Of a stretch of 32,643 nt of DNA, positions 31,611 to 32,643 are shown in pieces. The translations under genes and the position numbers were made by a program. The notes beneath the pieces were generated by a model. The model saw only the letters and a program-made list of their open reading frames with translations. It was not told where the DNA came from and did not search any database. Source of the DNA: Rhizobium sp. (GTDB taxonomy: Bacteria; Pseudomonadota; Alphaproteobacteria; Rhizobiales; Rhizobiaceae); contig JAHRYZ010000018.1 of assembly GCA_020621905.1 (NCBI GenBank), positions 1 through 32,643 on the forward strand. The letters run 5' to 3'. The first letter of the stretch is position 1. Every line of letters begins with the position of its first letter.

Positions 31611-32643
31611 TCAGTGTGACTGCATCTTGCGGAGCGCCTGCAGGCGGAGCGCGATGATGAAAAGGGGCACGCCGACCAGCGTCAGCGCCAGCCCGATCGG
31701 CATGGGGATGTCCGCGCCGATACCGCGGGTGAGGGCGTCTGCGGCAACAACCAGTATTCCGCCCATGGCCGCGGAGAGGAACAGGCGGGCGCGCCCGACC
31801 GCGGGTGAAACATAGCCGGCGAGATGCGGCGCGAGCACGCCGAGGAAGGTCAGGGGACCGACGGCGGTCACGGCAGCCGAACTCAGCACGACGGCAAAGC
31901 CGAGGATGAGCGGACGCGAGCGTCCGACGGGTTCGCCGAGCGCCATCGCCATTTCATTGCCCAGGTCATAGACGGAAAGCGCTCGGCCCATGAAGAAGAT
32001 GCCGACCGGCGTGAGCAGGAAGAGCGGCGCGAAGGCAAGGATGCCGGGCCAGTCTGCATGGAAGAGCGATCCGGCCAGCCAGTCGGACAGGGCGTAGGAA
32101 GTTTCCGCCGGCGTGTAGAGCAGCAGGACCGAACTCAATGCGGAGAGCACCGTTTCGATCGCTATGCCCATCAGCAGGATCGCCAGCCCGCTCGATCGTT
32201 CGCTGCCGACGAGGCCGATGAGCAGAGTGGCGACCGCGAGGCCGCCGCCGATGGCGGAAAGCGCCACCAGGGCCTTGGGCGCGGCCGGAAACAGGACGAG
32301 AAGCACCATGATCGTGGTGATTGAGCCCTGGCTCAACCCGAACAGGCCGGGATCGGCAAGCGGATTGCGGGCGATGGATTGCAGCATGGCGCCGGCAAGC
32401 GCGACGCTCCAGCCGGCCATGAAGCCAAGAACGATGCGCGGCAACCGGACGCTCCACAGCGCATAGGCCTGGTCGTCGGCGAGCGGGTTGCCGGCCAGTG
32501 CGCCAAGAAGGTCGAGCATGCCGGCATCCGCGGTGCCGAGCCCCGTCGACAGGGCCGCGAGCAGAGCCGTGAAAAGGACGAGGCCAAGCCCGGCCCGGAG
32601 ATTGCCCTCGCGCATCTGCAGGCCGCCGGAGAAGCGCAGGATC
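31611..32643 (-). CDS. FecCD-family ABC transporter permease (5' end possibly beyond window)
   Basis: At least 335 aa are visible. An ATG at 32613-32615 has no ribosome-binding site, and the frame stays open to the window edge (ILRFSGGLQM before it), in a form like the N-terminus of FepG-type permeases, so the true start may lie outside. It is a multi-spanning membrane protein with the family motifs LPRIVLGFMAGWSVALAGAM, QSIARNPLADPGLFG, LLMGIAIETVLSAL and the coupling-loop region ALGEPVGRSRP followed by VGPLTFLGVLAPHLA. It moves ferric siderophore across the inner membrane; an ATPase partner is not in the window. Confidence 0.9.
   Translation of the reverse strand, partial: ILRFSGGLQMREGNLRAGLGLVLFTALLAALSTGLGTADAGMLDLLGALAGNPLADDQAYALWSVRLPRIVLGFMAGWSVALAGAMLQSIARNPLADPGLFGLSQGSITTIMVLLVLFPAAPKALVALSAIGGGLAVATLLIGLVGSERSSGLAILLMGIAIETVLSALSSVLLLYTPAETSYALSDWLAGSLFHADWPGILAFAPLFLLTPVGIFFMGRALSVYDLGNEMAMALGEPVGRSRPLILGFAVVLSSAAVTAVGPLTFLGVLAPHLAGYVSPAVGRARLFLSAAMGGILVVAADALTRGIGADIPMPIGLALTLVGVPLFIIALRLQALRKMQSH

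Noticed and set aside
1-32643. CRISPR arrays, tRNA and rRNA genes
   Set aside because: No regularly spaced repeats and no cloverleaf or rRNA-like segments were seen by eye.

Overview
The window looks like a chromosome or megaplasmid segment of a Rhizobiaceae-type alphaproteobacterium (Agrobacterium/Rhizobium and relatives). The evidence is high GC, typical rhizobial IS elements, TGA-N9-TCA iron-responsive operators of the RirA/IRO type, and a catecholate siderophore locus of agrobactin/vibriobactin type. The genus call is inference.

Region 1 (1-7480) is part of a lambda-like tailed-phage prophage read on the minus strand: a primase-polymerase domain protein, a PriCT/RepA-like ATPase, a repeat-rich possible origin or packaging site, terminase small (terS) and large (terL) subunits, and finally the start of a portal gene running off the left edge. 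Between terL and the portal region lies an AT-richer block (about 780-2843) of unrecognised genes. These include a membrane-anchored, apparently catalytically dead papain-like protein and a small membrane protein on the opposite strand that overlaps its 3' end. No integrase or att site is visible.

Region 2 (7481-12375) is a mobile-element scar zone. It holds the 3' tail of an IS481-like transposase gene cut off by an apparently intact IS3-family element (7984-9206), an orphan glycosyltransferase gene, and a heavily frameshifted second IS3-family element (about 11095-12250).

Region 3 (12376-32643) is a nearly complete siderophore system. A minus-strand operon entC-entE-entB-entA-PPTase makes and activates 2,3-dihydroxybenzoate (DHB) and primes carrier proteins. 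Divergent from it is a plus-strand operon encoding a Cy-Cy-A NRPS ending in a degenerate carrier domain, followed by a free-standing VibH-like condensation enzyme. Convergent to that is a minus-strand operon encoding a ViuB-like siderophore-interacting reductase, a stand-alone aryl carrier protein and a C-PCP-C NRPS. A TonB-dependent receptor is divergent from this operon, and a periplasmic binding protein and FecCD-type permease close the window.

Together the two NRPS proteins reproduce the domain order of Vibrio VibF (Cy-Cy-A-C-PCP-C) but are split after the adenylation domain and placed in different operons. With EntB/EntE and a VibH homologue, and no thioesterase, the expected product is a DHB-polyamine siderophore carrying an oxazoline from threonine or serine. 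Agrobactin (spermidine, threonine, three DHB) is the natural hypothesis. Iron-dependent control is supported by TGA-N9-TCA boxes in the entC/NRPS divergent promoter and in the receptor promoter. Two strong bidirectional hairpin terminators separate the convergent operons.
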